64,000 nucleotides of DNA from Paenibacillus taichungensis (GCF_013359905.1 NZ_JABMCC010000121.1:186001-250000), one strand, 5' to 3'. Counted from the first letter of the stretch, positions 51,149-60,039 are shown. Made by a program: numbers and translations. The notes: generated by a model from the letters alone, not told the origin.

Positions 51149-51218
51149 GCGATTTTTGACATCCCGAGGAAGCATATCTGAGAGTGCTCTAATGAATTTT
51201 TCAAGGAGATGGAAAATA

Positions 51219-51286
51219 TTGACCTAGGGCAAAAAGATATGTTAGATTGTTATTATCTAATTGTTAATAACAAAATGTTAATAACA
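51219..51286 (+). promoter_or_regulatory. Promoter and repeated palindromic operator of the ADP-ribose operon
   Basis: TTGACC at 51219-51224 and TTAGAT 17 bases later are a plausible promoter. Just downstream are TTGTTATTA (51247-51255), the perfect palindrome TTGTTAATAACAA (51261-51273), and a second TGTTAATAACA (51276-51286). The two palindromes are centred 14 bases apart. They resemble NrtR-type operators and are probably bound by the product of the next gene. Confidence 0.6.
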
Positions 51287-51303
51287 GAATGGGGTCTTTC
51301 GAA

Positions 51304-52233
51304 ATGACACATGCAGGTAATTCTGATCAAAATCCATTAGATCATCAGAATCACGTGAATATAAGTGAACAACAGTTTCTTGAAACCTATGACGCGAGCG
51401 ATTACGAACGTCCCTCCGTTACGGTGGATATGTTGGTATTTACAATACGGAGTGAAACGCAGGAGAACTATCGTAAGCTTGCGGAACCTGAGCTCCAGTT
51501 GCTGCTGATCCGTCGTGGCGGTCATCCCTATATGGGGCAGTGGGCTCTTCCGGGTGGGTTCGTTTCCATACAGGAATCGTTGGAAGATGCCGCTAGGCGG
51601 GAACTGTTCACCGAAACCGGACTGGATGATATTTATCTGGAGCAGCTGTATACCTGGGGAGATGTGCATCGCGATCCGCGTACGCGTGTTATCAGCTGTT
51701 CTTACATGGCGCTGGTTGACAGCAGCGAACTGCAACTTCAGGCTGGCGACGATGCCAGCGAAGCAGACTGGTTCAGAATGGAGCAGCGGCTTCTGGAGGA
51801 GAAACGCCATATCCATGAGCGTGGACGTGTGACGGAGTGCAGGGTGCAGTTGATTTTGACCAATGGAACAGAGGAATTGTCGGCGGTCATTGAGACAAAG
51901 GAAACGTTGGAAGGCAGAGTGCGCAGCAGCCATATTACCGTGAACGAAGTTCAAGGAATTGCTTTTGATCATGCGAAGATCATTTACTACGCGCTGGAAC
52001 GTCTGCGGGCGAAGGTGGAGTATACGGATATTGCTTTCAATTTGATGCCGGAGACATTCACGCTAACTGCTCTTCAGAAAGTATACGAGACCATCAGTGG
52101 CAAAAAACTGCTGGCTGCCGCCTTCCGGCGCAAAATCGCCGATTGGGTCATCGAAACGGGAGAGTATACAGGGAATGCTGGACATCGCCCATCCCGTTTA
52201 TACAGACTGAACCCAGAAAGATTGGCCCCATAA
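51304..52233 (+). CDS. Nudix domain regulator, NrtR-like
   Basis: The 309-residue product has a Nudix domain (about 40-170) with GGFVSIQESLEDAARREL, then FTETG. The Nudix box reads RELFTETGL, so the first of the two catalytic Glu positions is Thr, which points to weak or no hydrolase activity. The C-terminal part (about 235-309, FTLTALQKVYETISGKKLLA and RPSRLYRL) matches the winged helix of NrtR regulators. NrtR proteins sense ADP-ribose and control NAD genes. ATG at 51304 is preferred; ATG at 51289 abuts the operator. The operon downstream encodes three ADP-ribose-related proteins. Confidence 0.85.
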   Translation: MTHAGNSDQNPLDHQNHVNISEQQFLETYDASDYERPSVTVDMLVFTIRSETQENYRKLAEPELQLLLIRRGGHPYMGQWALPGGFVSIQESLEDAARRELFTETGLDDIYLEQLYTWGDVHRDPRTRVISCSYMALVDSSELQLQAGDDASEADWFRMEQRLLEEKRHIHERGRVTECRVQLILTNGTEELSAVIETKETLEGRVRSSHITVNEVQGIAFDHAKIIYYALERLRAKVEYTDIAFNLMPETFTLTALQKVYETISGKKLLAAAFRRKIADWVIETGEYTGNAGHRPSRLYRLNPERLAP

Positions 52234-52251
52234 AGTTAGGAGGGAATATCG

Positions 52252-52749
52252 ATGGAGAAGTTTACATTTTTCTGGCGTACAGCGTCTCCGTTCTCACAGT
52301 GGCACCCGGCGGATTTTACCGTGAGTGGCGTTCACTACACGAGTGCAGAGCAATACATGATGCATCAGAAAGCACTGCTGTTCGGCGATCAGATTATTGC
52401 AGATAAGATCCTGAAAGCAAGCTCCGCATCTGTCCAAAAAAAGCTGGGGAGACAGGTCGCAGGATTCGACCAGACTGTATGGGAAGCGGAGTGCAAACGT
52501 ATTGTCTATGAGGGAAACGAAGCCAAATTCACCCAAAACGAACAACTGCTGACCACGCTGCTCGCCACCCGCGGAACGACCCTTGTGGAGGCAAGCCCGG
52601 ATGACCGCATTTGGGGTGTTGGACTGGCGGAAGAAGACTCGCGTATTCGTAATAGAAGGACGTGGCGGGGAACCAACTGGCTGGGTGAGATCCTCACCCG
52701 TCTTAGAGAAAATATAGGAAGTGATGAAGATGAACGATCAACAACATAA
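52252..52749 (+). CDS. NADAR family protein (YbiA-like, DUF1768)
   Basis: The 165-residue protein has the NADAR core: FTFFWRTASPFSQWHPADF, the conserved YTSAEQYMMHQKALLFGD with the catalytic-type Glu, and the ending DDRIWGVGL followed by WRGTNWLGEIL. NADAR proteins act on ADP-ribose linked compounds; some are N-glycosidases in riboflavin metabolism, and family members have been reported to remove ADP-ribose from guanine bases. Here the operon context with PARG-like and TARG1-like genes favours an ADP-ribose role. AGGAGGG precedes the ATG. It overlaps the next gene by 20 bases. Confidence 0.9.
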   Translation: MEKFTFFWRTASPFSQWHPADFTVSGVHYTSAEQYMMHQKALLFGDQIIADKILKASSASVQKKLGRQVAGFDQTVWEAECKRIVYEGNEAKFTQNEQLLTTLLATRGTTLVEASPDDRIWGVGLAEEDSRIRNRRTWRGTNWLGEILTRLRENIGSDEDERSTT

Positions 52750-53668
52750 GAACAATATTCAGAACAACAATCGCAGTAAAACAACTGGCTTCAATAGTAC
52801 GAATCAACGTTCCAGACGATCCCAGATCGCCCATCAGACGCTGGCTATTCTGGAAGAAGGAGAATACGTGAACGGATATGATCGCAGGGTTCAGATCGGT
52901 ACGGATTTACAGCGAGCGATCCGAGATTCGGTCTTATATCGTCCGACGGAACTTATCGCTCTTCGAGAAAAACGAAGTAAAGAAATGGTTCAGCTGCAAC
53001 CTCGCGCCGAAGCTTCAGTCGTTCGCATCGAGGTTACGGGTGAGACCACACTCGCAGCCGCATCACGTCTTTCTGTGGATGAAGGAAGGAAAGATGTCGT
53101 TTGTCTGAACTTTGCATCAGCGAAAAACCCCGGTGGTGGCTTCCTGGGAGGCAGTCAGGCACAGGAGGAAAGCTTGGCTCGGGCGACGGGACTGTACCCA
53201 TGTATCGCCCAAATGAACGAAATGTATGATTATAATCGTAAGCAGCGATCTTGTCTTTACTCGGATTATATGATCTATTCGCCTGCAGTTCCGGTGATCC
53301 GTGATGACGAGGATCGGCTGCTCGACAAATGCTATCTGACATCATTCATCACAGCGCCTGCTGTAAATGCGGGAGTAGTGAGAGAGCGGGAAGATGCCGA
53401 TGATCGGCAGATTGAGTCCGTCATGAAAGGGCGCATTCGCTATATTCTGGACGTGGCCGCGCTGCATGGACATCGAACCATCGTACTAGGTGCATATGGC
53501 TGCGGAGTATTCAGGAATGATCCGGCGGACGTAGCGAAGTATTTCCATGATGTATTGGTGGAAGAGAACTTCAGGCATTCCTTTGAACGAATCGTATTTG
53601 CCGTATTGGACCGGTCATCAGGACAGAAAACAATCAAGGAGTTTGAGGATCGTTTGGCGGGAAAGTGA
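52730..53668 (+). CDS. PARG-like macrodomain protein, TIGR02452 family
   Basis: The 312-residue protein has the microbial PARG signature GGGFLGGSQAQEE (three Gly, seven residues, QEE) preceded by NFASAKNP, which binds ADP-ribose and supplies the catalytic Glu pair. GAYGCGVFRNDPADVAKYF is the second family block. Such enzymes cleave ADP-ribose polymers or terminal ADP-ribose. The first ~30 residues are Asn/Gln/Ser-rich and probably flexible. ATG at 52730 is chosen for its AGGAAG site; GTG 52721 and ATG 52724 are also in frame. It overlaps the NADAR gene, which implies co-translation. Confidence 0.88.
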   Translation: MNDQQHKNNIQNNNRSKTTGFNSTNQRSRRSQIAHQTLAILEEGEYVNGYDRRVQIGTDLQRAIRDSVLYRPTELIALREKRSKEMVQLQPRAEASVVRIEVTGETTLAAASRLSVDEGRKDVVCLNFASAKNPGGGFLGGSQAQEESLARATGLYPCIAQMNEMYDYNRKQRSCLYSDYMIYSPAVPVIRDDEDRLLDKCYLTSFITAPAVNAGVVREREDADDRQIESVMKGRIRYILDVAALHGHRTIVLGAYGCGVFRNDPADVAKYFHDVLVEENFRHSFERIVFAVLDRSSGQKTIKEFEDRLAGK

Positions 53669-53715
53669 ACTAGAAAAAGGTGGAAAATAAAATTTGTAAG
53701 GGAGAAGAAGACAAT

Positions 53716-54138
53716 ATGGATTTTCGCGAAATACAGCAGGATTTGTTTGCCATGGATGATCACTACACGCTTGCACACTGTATTTCTGCGGATGCCCGCA
53801 TGGGTGCAGGAATTGCTGTGCAGTTTCGGCAGCGATTTGGATTGGAGATTCTCCAGGAGCAGGCGCAGCAGGAGCCGCTTGAGATCGGACAATGTTATTC
53901 GGTGGGGCGGACACTGAATCTGGTCACCAAGGCCAAGTTCTCTAACAAACCAACCTATCAGTCGTTTACCCGAGCCGTTGAATCCATGCGTGACATATGC
54001 GTTAGAGATGGGCTCAACAAACTGGCGATGCCACAAATCGGCTGCGGGCTGGACAGGTTGAAGTGGGATAAGGTGAGGGGCATTATTCAAGATGCTTTTG
54101 CCGAAACGGATGTTGAGATCGTCGTTTGTACCTTGTGA
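53716..54138 (+). CDS. Macrodomain protein, TARG1/DarG-type ADP-ribosyl hydrolase
   Basis: The 140-residue product is one macrodomain of the ALC1-like class. LAHCISADARMGAGIAVQFR, NKPTYQSFTRAVESM and the ending MPQIGCGLDRLKW match human TARG1 (OARD1) closely and include the Asp of GCGLDRL and the Lys of TKAKFSNKPTY region. Enzymes of this class remove ADP-ribose from glutamate or, in the DarG antitoxin, from thymidine in DNA. ATG at 53716 is chosen because AAGGGAGAAG lies upstream. It ends the four-gene operon. No DarT-like toxin gene is present in the window. Confidence 0.88.
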   Translation: MDFREIQQDLFAMDDHYTLAHCISADARMGAGIAVQFRQRFGLEILQEQAQQEPLEIGQCYSVGRTLNLVTKAKFSNKPTYQSFTRAVESMRDICVRDGLNKLAMPQIGCGLDRLKWDKVRGIIQDAFAETDVEIVVCTL

Positions 54139-54187
54139 TTAGGCCATGCCGACGGACTTTTACCTACAGGAATACCAATTTGGATTC

Positions 54188-54267
54188 AAAAAAACCTCTG
54201 CTTTGAGCGGATGGAGAGAGCATGTTAGCTTACTCTGTTCCGATCTGCAAAGAGAGGTTTTTTGGTG
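54188..54267. terminator. Long bidirectional terminator
   Basis: AAAAAACCTCT and AGAGGTTTTTT form the outer arms of an extended, interrupted stem with GGAGAGAGC inside the left half. A and T runs on either side allow it to serve both the ADP-ribose operon and the convergent siderophore operon. Confidence 0.8.
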
Positions 54268-54297
54268 TTTTTTTAAATGTTGTGCGTAAGGATCATT

Positions 54298-55245
54298 TTA
54301 CTTCTTAGAAAACATTTCTTTGGCTTCATCCATGGCCATTTTATTGCCGATTGAAGAATAGTCCAACCAAGGTTGAGCACCGATTGGGTAGACATGACCT
54401 GCTTTGACAGCCTTCAGTCCTTGCCAGATCGGATTGTTTTGCAGTTCTTTGAACATGTTCTGAGCTTCATCATCCGAGTTCACGACAACGAAGATCGCAT
54501 CTGCATCAAAGTCCGGCAGTATTTCACGTGAAACAACTTGATACGGTTTGGACGAATCGAATTCTTCAATGCCTTTAGCCGGAGTTAACCCCAGATCTTC
54601 ATACAAAATCGGGCCCATTGGGCGGCGTGTACTGAATACACGCAGTTCTTTGGCGGTAACACGGATAGCCATTACGGTGCCGTCACCGATTGTATCGTGA
54701 ATCAGGGATTTCACTTCTTCCGTTTCAGTTGCATAATCCTGAATGTATTGCTCTGCTTCTTTCTCGCGGTTGACCAGTTTACCAATGTCTTTCAGGTGGT
54801 CGCGCCAAGTGCCATCATCCAGATTGAAGACGTGTACAGGAGCAATTTTCTCGAATTTGGCAATATCATCACCGGAGAATTCTTCGTCCAGGTAGATGAC
54901 ATCTGGTTTCAGGGCAAGTAAGGCTTCCATGTCCGGGTCCTTAACGGGACCGAGCGGCGTTGTATTTTGAAGACGGTCAGCCACATGGGACAGGAAGGCT
55001 TTGGCTTCCCCGCCGATCACCGAACCAACCGGTGTAATGCCGAGAGACAGCAGGTCATTGGTCAGATGGATCGACATGGATGCAATGCGTTGATCCCCGG
55101 AAGCGGAATTGCTATCCTGTGTAGCGTTCGAAGTGTCCGTAGTAGAACCTTCCGACGCAGAAGATGAATTATTGGCGTTCCCGCAGGCTGCGAGTACAAG
55201 CACAAGACAGATGCTCATGAAGAGCATAAGGTTTTTCTTTAACAT
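54298..55245 (-). CDS. Iron-siderophore binding lipoprotein, FeuA/FecB type
   Basis: The 315-residue protein has a lipoprotein signal with the cysteine at 21 (VLVLAACGNA), a Ser/Thr-rich linker and a class III binding-protein fold. Features include RIASMSIHLTNDLLSLGITP, LLALKPDVIYLDEEFSG and the long central helix region. It should bind a ferric siderophore for the two FecCD permeases encoded just upstream. ATG 55245 is chosen because it gives a clean signal; an upstream in-frame ATG would add ten charged residues. The ATPase is not encoded here. Confidence 0.88.
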   Translation of the reverse strand: MLKKNLMLFMSICLVLVLAACGNANNSSSASEGSTTDTSNATQDSNSASGDQRIASMSIHLTNDLLSLGITPVGSVIGGEAKAFLSHVADRLQNTTPLGPVKDPDMEALLALKPDVIYLDEEFSGDDIAKFEKIAPVHVFNLDDGTWRDHLKDIGKLVNREKEAEQYIQDYATETEEVKSLIHDTIGDGTVMAIRVTAKELRVFSTRRPMGPILYEDLGLTPAKGIEEFDSSKPYQVVSREILPDFDADAIFVVVNSDDEAQNMFKELQNNPIWQGLKAVKAGHVYPIGAQPWLDYSSIGNKMAMDEAKEMFSKK

Positions 55246-55335
55246 GGGTAATCTCAATCTCCTTGAACATCTCATGGATGTCGTTTTTATGTTGGGTGTA
55301 CCGGTGAAATTTTTCGGATTGTTCCGATAAAGCCA

Positions 55336-56352
55336 TTACTTGGTTCGTACCAGCAGGTATAAAAAGTAAGGTGCGCCTATCGCCGCGACCACAACACCTG
55401 CCGGAATAGAATTGGGCTGAAAGATCGTTCGCCCAACCGTATCGGCGGCAACCAGGATCAACATGCCGATGAGTCCTGCGGCTGGGATCAGATGGCGATG
55501 CATCGGGCCAACCAGTCTGCGGGCCAGATGCGGCGCCGCCAGACCAATGAATCCGATCCCGCCAGCCATGGACACACTGACGGCAGACAATGCTACCGTG
55601 CACAATAGTAAAATAACGCGTTGGGATCTGACGGGTGTACCAATACTGGTCGCGGCAGCATCTCCCAGATTGAAGGCATCCAGCGTTTTGGAGCGGCTCC
55701 ATATGTACGAGATGCACAGCACAACCCATGGAAGCAGCGCCTGAACATGTACCCAATCTCTGCCCCAGACGCTACCTGCCAGCCAGCGGGCGGCGAAGGA
55801 ATAGGTGTCTTCATCCAAACGCAGGGACAGATAGAGCGTCAGGGCATGGAAACCGGCTGCTACGGCAATACCCACCAGAATAAGCTTAATGGGGGATACT
55901 CCGTTATGTTGGTCATAGGATAGCAGCATGATAATTAATGCCGCGGCGACACTGCCTGCAAAAGCAAACAACGGAATCAGCAAGGCAACCGAACCATTCA
56001 TGGAATGGGAGAAGCTTACGAATACCATCAATCCAAAAGCCGCTCCTGCATGCAAGCCGAGGATGCCCGGATCGGCCAATGGATTGCGTGTAATGCCTTG
56101 CAACGCTGCACCAGCCACACCGAGTCCCGCTCCGGCGAGCACAGTAACCAGAATGCGTGGCAGTCGATAGTCGAACAATACAATCTGATCATCCGGCGTT
56201 CCATAGCCAAGCAGGGTGTGAAGCACGGCTATTGGTGACAGGCGAATTGTTCCCGAGTTGAGGCTGATAACGATAACGGCACAGGCGATACAGAGCAGCG
56301 CAACGCTGACCGCTATGGAACGTTTACCTCGTGAAGGTGCATTGGTGTTCAT
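55336..56352 (-). CDS. Siderophore ABC permease, FecCD type (second)
   Basis: The 338-residue permease has about nine or ten membrane helices. FecCD motifs include YRLPRILVTVLAGAGLGVAG followed by ALQGITRNPLADPGILGLHA, and GGIGFIGLAAPHLARRLVG, the cytoplasmic coupling region. It forms a heterodimeric channel with the product of the preceding gene, whose stop lies two bases upstream. AAGGAGGG precedes the ATG. Confidence 0.93.
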   Translation of the reverse strand: MNTNAPSRGKRSIAVSVALLCIACAVIVISLNSGTIRLSPIAVLHTLLGYGTPDDQIVLFDYRLPRILVTVLAGAGLGVAGAALQGITRNPLADPGILGLHAGAAFGLMVFVSFSHSMNGSVALLIPLFAFAGSVAAALIIMLLSYDQHNGVSPIKLILVGIAVAAGFHALTLYLSLRLDEDTYSFAARWLAGSVWGRDWVHVQALLPWVVLCISYIWSRSKTLDAFNLGDAAATSIGTPVRSQRVILLLCTVALSAVSVSMAGGIGFIGLAAPHLARRLVGPMHRHLIPAAGLIGMLILVAADTVGRTIFQPNSIPAGVVVAAIGAPYFLYLLVRTK

Positions 56353-56354
56353 CG

Positions 56355-57401
56355 CTATAGGGCCCTCCTTTCTTTACGGGCCAGATAGAGGAAGAAGGGT
56401 ACACCGACAAAGGCGACCATAATGCCTACTGCCAGTTCCTGAGGCGGGTTCACAATGCGTGATCCCAGATCGGCGAGCACCAGCAAGACGGCTCCGAGCA
56501 GGGAGGACATCGGAATGATGAGTCGATAATCCACGCCAACCAATTTGCGAGAAATATGTGGAATGACCAGTCCAACAAAGCCGATCGAGCCTACAGCAGA
56601 AACGGATACGCCAGCCAGCACAACAACCGCCGTCAAGGCAAACAGCCTGGTCCAGCGGAGATTGATTCCGAGATTAATCGCAACTTCTTCTCCTAGCGAC
56701 ATGAGAGATATCCGACGGGCCATAGGTAAAGTGAGCACGAGAGTAACCAGTAGAACAGGCAGAATCAACTTCAGATGCCGCCATTCAATCCCCCCGAAAC
56801 CACCCGCATACCAGAAGGCCAAATCCTGGCTCAAGTCAAAATATATGGCGACACCAGTGCTGAGCGAACTCAGCATGGCTGCAATAACGGCACCCGCAAC
56901 GGTAAGCCTGATGGATGTCAGCCCTCCAGGGGCCGCCATTCCCAGCAGGAAAATGAGCAGCGTGCCAAGCACAGCCCCTGCAAATGACAGGAACATAATC
57001 CAGCCGTAAGGCAATCCCGGCCAGAAGGCGAAGCTGAGCGCCACGACAAAGGTAGCGCCTGCATTGATCCCCAGAATGCCGGTATCTGCCAGCGGATTAC
57101 GTGTGATTCCCTGCATGAGCGCTCCCGCCACAGCATAGGCTGCGCCAATGACAGCAGCAGCAATGACACGTGGCAGCCGTAGTTCGTGAATAATCTGATG
57201 CGGCGTCAAAGCCGGGTTGTACTGAAATATAGCAGTCCATACGGTTTCCAGTGTCAGTCCCTTGGCACCAAGAGAAATGGCGACAAACATACTAAGCAGC
57301 AGTGCGGCAATGGCCGCCAAAAACATCAGGCCAACCGTCACTGCGGATTTTCGTGATTTGGATGGACGTTGTGACAATCCCGGATGTTGAATGCGGGTCA
57401 C
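56355..57401 (-). CDS. Siderophore ABC permease, FecCD type (first)
   Basis: The 348-residue permease has the same FecCD layout: LRLPRVIAAAVIGAAYAVAG, MQGITRNPLADTGILGINAG and GSIGFVGLVIPHISRKLVGV. The N-terminal 25 residues are Arg/Ser/Lys-rich. The start is placed at GTG 57401, but AAAGGAG directly touches it, so initiation could be at a later codon such as the TTG eight codons on. A Fur-like box and a TATAAT lie just upstream, so the three-gene uptake operon is likely iron-repressed. Confidence 0.9.
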   Translation of the reverse strand: MTRIQHPGLSQRPSKSRKSAVTVGLMFLAAIAALLLSMFVAISLGAKGLTLETVWTAIFQYNPALTPHQIIHELRLPRVIAAAVIGAAYAVAGALMQGITRNPLADTGILGINAGATFVVALSFAFWPGLPYGWIMFLSFAGAVLGTLLIFLLGMAAPGGLTSIRLTVAGAVIAAMLSSLSTGVAIYFDLSQDLAFWYAGGFGGIEWRHLKLILPVLLVTLVLTLPMARRISLMSLGEEVAINLGINLRWTRLFALTAVVVLAGVSVSAVGSIGFVGLVIPHISRKLVGVDYRLIIPMSSLLGAVLLVLADLGSRIVNPPQELAVGIMVAFVGVPFFLYLARKERRAL

Positions 57402-57435
57402 TCCTTTGGTACCAACAACGCATTGCTGTTGTTAT

Positions 57436-57463
57436 TGATTATCATTATCAATTAGTGAACATT
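57436..57463 (-). promoter_or_regulatory. Fur box and -10 element of the siderophore uptake operon
   Basis: On the minus strand TGATAATGATAATCA (57450-57436) matches 14 of 15 positions of the Bacillus Fur 7-1-7 consensus. TATAAT at 57463-57458 lies just upstream of it, so Fur bound here would block transcription start. The -35 region is weak, which fits dependence on the AraC-type activator encoded next door. Confidence 0.8.
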
Positions 57464-57528
57464 ATAAAATCTTAATTCAGGCCCGTACATGGCATAAATT
57501 AAGATTATAGAGATGGACATTTTTTAGA

Positions 57529-59247
57529 TTACAGAAATGCTGGTTTGTTCGTCAACATAGAGAGCGCTTCATCGAGCTGGATGTTGATGGAATACGGAGC
57601 GTATACCACCCATGAATTCCAGTCTATGACATGCACACGCCCAGCTTTTACCGCAGGATAGTTTTCCCACAACGGATCAACAGTAATCTGCTGTAACAGA
57701 GTAGTACGTTCGTGCATAGACGTAACCGCAATCAGCAGCACATCCGCTTCGAGGCCATCCCATTCTCCAGGCGTGAAGGACATCCAGTTGAATCCCACAC
57801 CTTCAGGTTTGCCTGTCAGTTCTTTCTGAATTCGATCTGGAGGTGACAGCTGCAGGCTGCGGTAAAATACATGACCGAAGTTGCGATTGCTGTACATGCG
57901 CGGTCCTTTTGCAGTTAAGGTACAGATCGCCACGGTGACCTGACCTGCTGTATCTCTAATCTTTTTGCGAGCCCGCTCCGCCTTACGCTCATGCCGATCC
58001 AGCCACTCCTTAGCCGCTTGAGTACGATCCACGATAGAGGCTATTTTCTGCAAATGACCAAACATGTCTGTCTGATTCCAAGGGACGGTAATGATTGGAG
58101 CGACATCTCCGATATGTTCCATCGCCTTAGCGGCGGCGTTGTCCTTAGTCAGAATCAGGTCGGGATTCACATCAAGAAATGCCTGACGTCCCTGTTCCCA
58201 TGGTTCATAGGCATGGAATGGCAATGTCAACGATTTGGGAACATGGGGCAGATGGCCCTGGATCTGCGCTGCACATGGTGTGATGCCAAGAGTCATCAGG
58301 TGATCGGTGTAAGGATAGGAGAGTGAGACGATATTTCGATGTACCTGCTTGGCATAGGAAGTTGGTGCATAACCGGCGTGATTTCTGAACCGGCGGCTGA
58401 AATAGAATTCGTCCCGATAGCCTACTTGGCGAGCTACGTCACGAATTCGCAGTTCTGAAGTCATAAGCAATTCCTTGGCCCGATTCATTCGTAAATGAGT
58501 GATATATTCGATTGGATTTTTCTGCATCCGGCCCTTGAATAGCTGTGAATAATACGACGGATGCATACCTGCCAGTTCGGCCAGCTTTTCCAGCTTGATT
58601 TCGTTCATATAGTTTTCCCGCATGTACTGCAAGGTGGATCTGAGCCATTGTTCAGGCTCGTCCTGTGCTTCCGCATGCACCGGACCTTCTTGTGGCCAGA
58701 GGGTATGAAGAAGATCGGTCAGAAGCAGCTGCACTTTCAGGCTGGTCTGTGAAGCTTCGGTTGTTAATTGTGCGGCTATTCGCTGTATCCCATAGTAAGG
58801 GCCCTGAATCCACCCTGTTACAGGTGAACCAAGCTCTCGCTCATATATTCGTCGTTCTTCCGTTTTCTCAGCAACCCGAAACAGATCGAAATGAATGATA
58901 TACAATTCAATCTCATGGTCCGCATCAGAGAAAAGCTCCAGAGAAGTTCCTGGTGTAGACAAGAAGGCGGATTTACGAGTGACAAGGGATTCGATACCGT
59001 TCGCTACCAGCTTGCCCGTGAATTTATGCATGTAGACAAAGGTATGGTGAGGGAGCTCAGTCTGACTCCATTGCCAATGCGTATTCATGGTAACCAGCTC
59101 TGCCTGACGCAGTTCAAGCAGCGCATCGTTCAGAAAAGCATCCATTTCCGTTCGTGTCATGGATTCATCAGTGCGTTTCGGGTGATCCGGTTGGGTCAAC
59201 GTGTTGGAGGTATTGCGGTTATTATTGGTGCTTGGATGGGTTAACAT
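57529..59247 (-). CDS. AraC family activator fused to a siderophore-binding domain (Btr-like)
   Basis: The 572-residue protein joins three parts: an N-terminal sensor-like region (about 25-185), an AraC DNA-binding domain (about 205-305: IKLEKLAELAGMHPSYYSQL and RIRDVARQVGYRDEFYFSRR), and a C-terminal FecB-like periplasmic-binding fold (about 310-572: HLMTLGITPCAAQIQGHLPH). This matches Btr (YbbB) of B. subtilis, which binds bacillibactin in the cytoplasm and activates feuABC. Its location beside FecCD genes fits that role. GGAGG lies eight bases before the ATG. Confidence 0.9.
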   Translation of the reverse strand: MLTHPSTNNNRNTSNTLTQPDHPKRTDESMTRTEMDAFLNDALLELRQAELVTMNTHWQWSQTELPHHTFVYMHKFTGKLVANGIESLVTRKSAFLSTPGTSLELFSDADHEIELYIIHFDLFRVAEKTEERRIYERELGSPVTGWIQGPYYGIQRIAAQLTTEASQTSLKVQLLLTDLLHTLWPQEGPVHAEAQDEPEQWLRSTLQYMRENYMNEIKLEKLAELAGMHPSYYSQLFKGRMQKNPIEYITHLRMNRAKELLMTSELRIRDVARQVGYRDEFYFSRRFRNHAGYAPTSYAKQVHRNIVSLSYPYTDHLMTLGITPCAAQIQGHLPHVPKSLTLPFHAYEPWEQGRQAFLDVNPDLILTKDNAAAKAMEHIGDVAPIITVPWNQTDMFGHLQKIASIVDRTQAAKEWLDRHERKAERARKKIRDTAGQVTVAICTLTAKGPRMYSNRNFGHVFYRSLQLSPPDRIQKELTGKPEGVGFNWMSFTPGEWDGLEADVLLIAVTSMHERTTLLQQITVDPLWENYPAVKAGRVHVIDWNSWVVYAPYSINIQLDEALSMLTNKPAFL

Positions 59248-59280
59248 GGTGTGACCTCCTTTCCTCGCGAGGTTGATATA

Positions 59281-60030
59281 TCATAGCGAGCGCAGCCGCA
59301 TATCCGATGTAAACCACTGTCGGTACGTCATCATGCTGAGCAGAATGCTGGTAATGGCGGCTGAGCTTGTAAAAGCAAACACGATCAGAATCTGGTAACG
59401 CACGGCCTCAACCGGATCAGCACCCGCAATAATCATGCCTGTCATCATGCCAGGAAGCTGTACAAGTCCTACCGTTTTCATGCCATCGATCGTGGGAATC
59501 ATGCTGGATTTTACAGAACGTTTCAATACGTCCTGAAAAGCACGTCTTGGCGTTGCGCCCAGTGCAAGCAGGGATTCAATCTCTCCTTTGGAGGACTCGA
59601 CCTCGCGTTTCATCTGATTCAGGAACAGCCCGGACACTACCATGGCATTACCGATGGTCATCCCACTCAATGGAATAATGTATTGGGGAGTAGGCTCTAC
59701 AATCCCAAGTCCCAACAACAGTCCCATCATGAGCAGCTCCGTAACCGTAATTGCAGCCGCAATATACAAGGAAATCCAGCGAAGTCCTTTGCCGCGTTTG
59801 CCAGCATTAATGGAGGCTACTATTATCATGAATCCGACAATGGCAATGATAAGAACGGGGTGGTCCGAGTTAAATATAAATTGAAGTACATATCCGACAA
59901 GCAACAGCTGTACAGCGGAACGAACGGTGCCTATAGCAATATCCTTTTCCAGATCAAGCTTCTGCCAGACAGAGATGAGCATGGTGACCATCACAAATAT
60001 AATGGTAAAACTCAAAGCGATGAGTGACAT
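59281..60030 (-). CDS. fetB: Iron export permease FetB (UPF0014 family)
   Basis: The 249-residue protein has seven predicted helices and the UPF0014 features: WQKLDLEKDIAIGTVRSAVQ, PLSGMTIGNAMVVSGLFLNQ, and the cytoplasmic loop LALGATPRRAFQDVLKRSVK. The motif QLPGMMTGMIIAGADPVEAV is highly conserved in this family. With FetA it forms an ABC transporter linked to iron export and oxidative-stress resistance in E. coli. AAGGAGA precedes the ATG. It follows fetA by nine bases and precedes the AraC gene by 33 bases on the same strand, so all three may be co-transcribed. Confidence 0.9.
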   Translation of the reverse strand: MSLIALSFTIIFVMVTMLISVWQKLDLEKDIAIGTVRSAVQLLLVGYVLQFIFNSDHPVLIIAIVGFMIIVASINAGKRGKGLRWISLYIAAAITVTELLMMGLLLGLGIVEPTPQYIIPLSGMTIGNAMVVSGLFLNQMKREVESSKGEIESLLALGATPRRAFQDVLKRSVKSSMIPTIDGMKTVGLVQLPGMMTGMIIAGADPVEAVRYQILIVFAFTSSAAITSILLSMMTYRQWFTSDMRLRSL

Positions 60031-60039
60031 GATTTCTCC

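Noticed and set aside
51289..51303. Upstream ATG as the start of the Nudix regulator
   Set aside because: It begins three bases after the second operator palindrome and has no ribosome site, so ATG 51304 is preferred, although its own site is weak.
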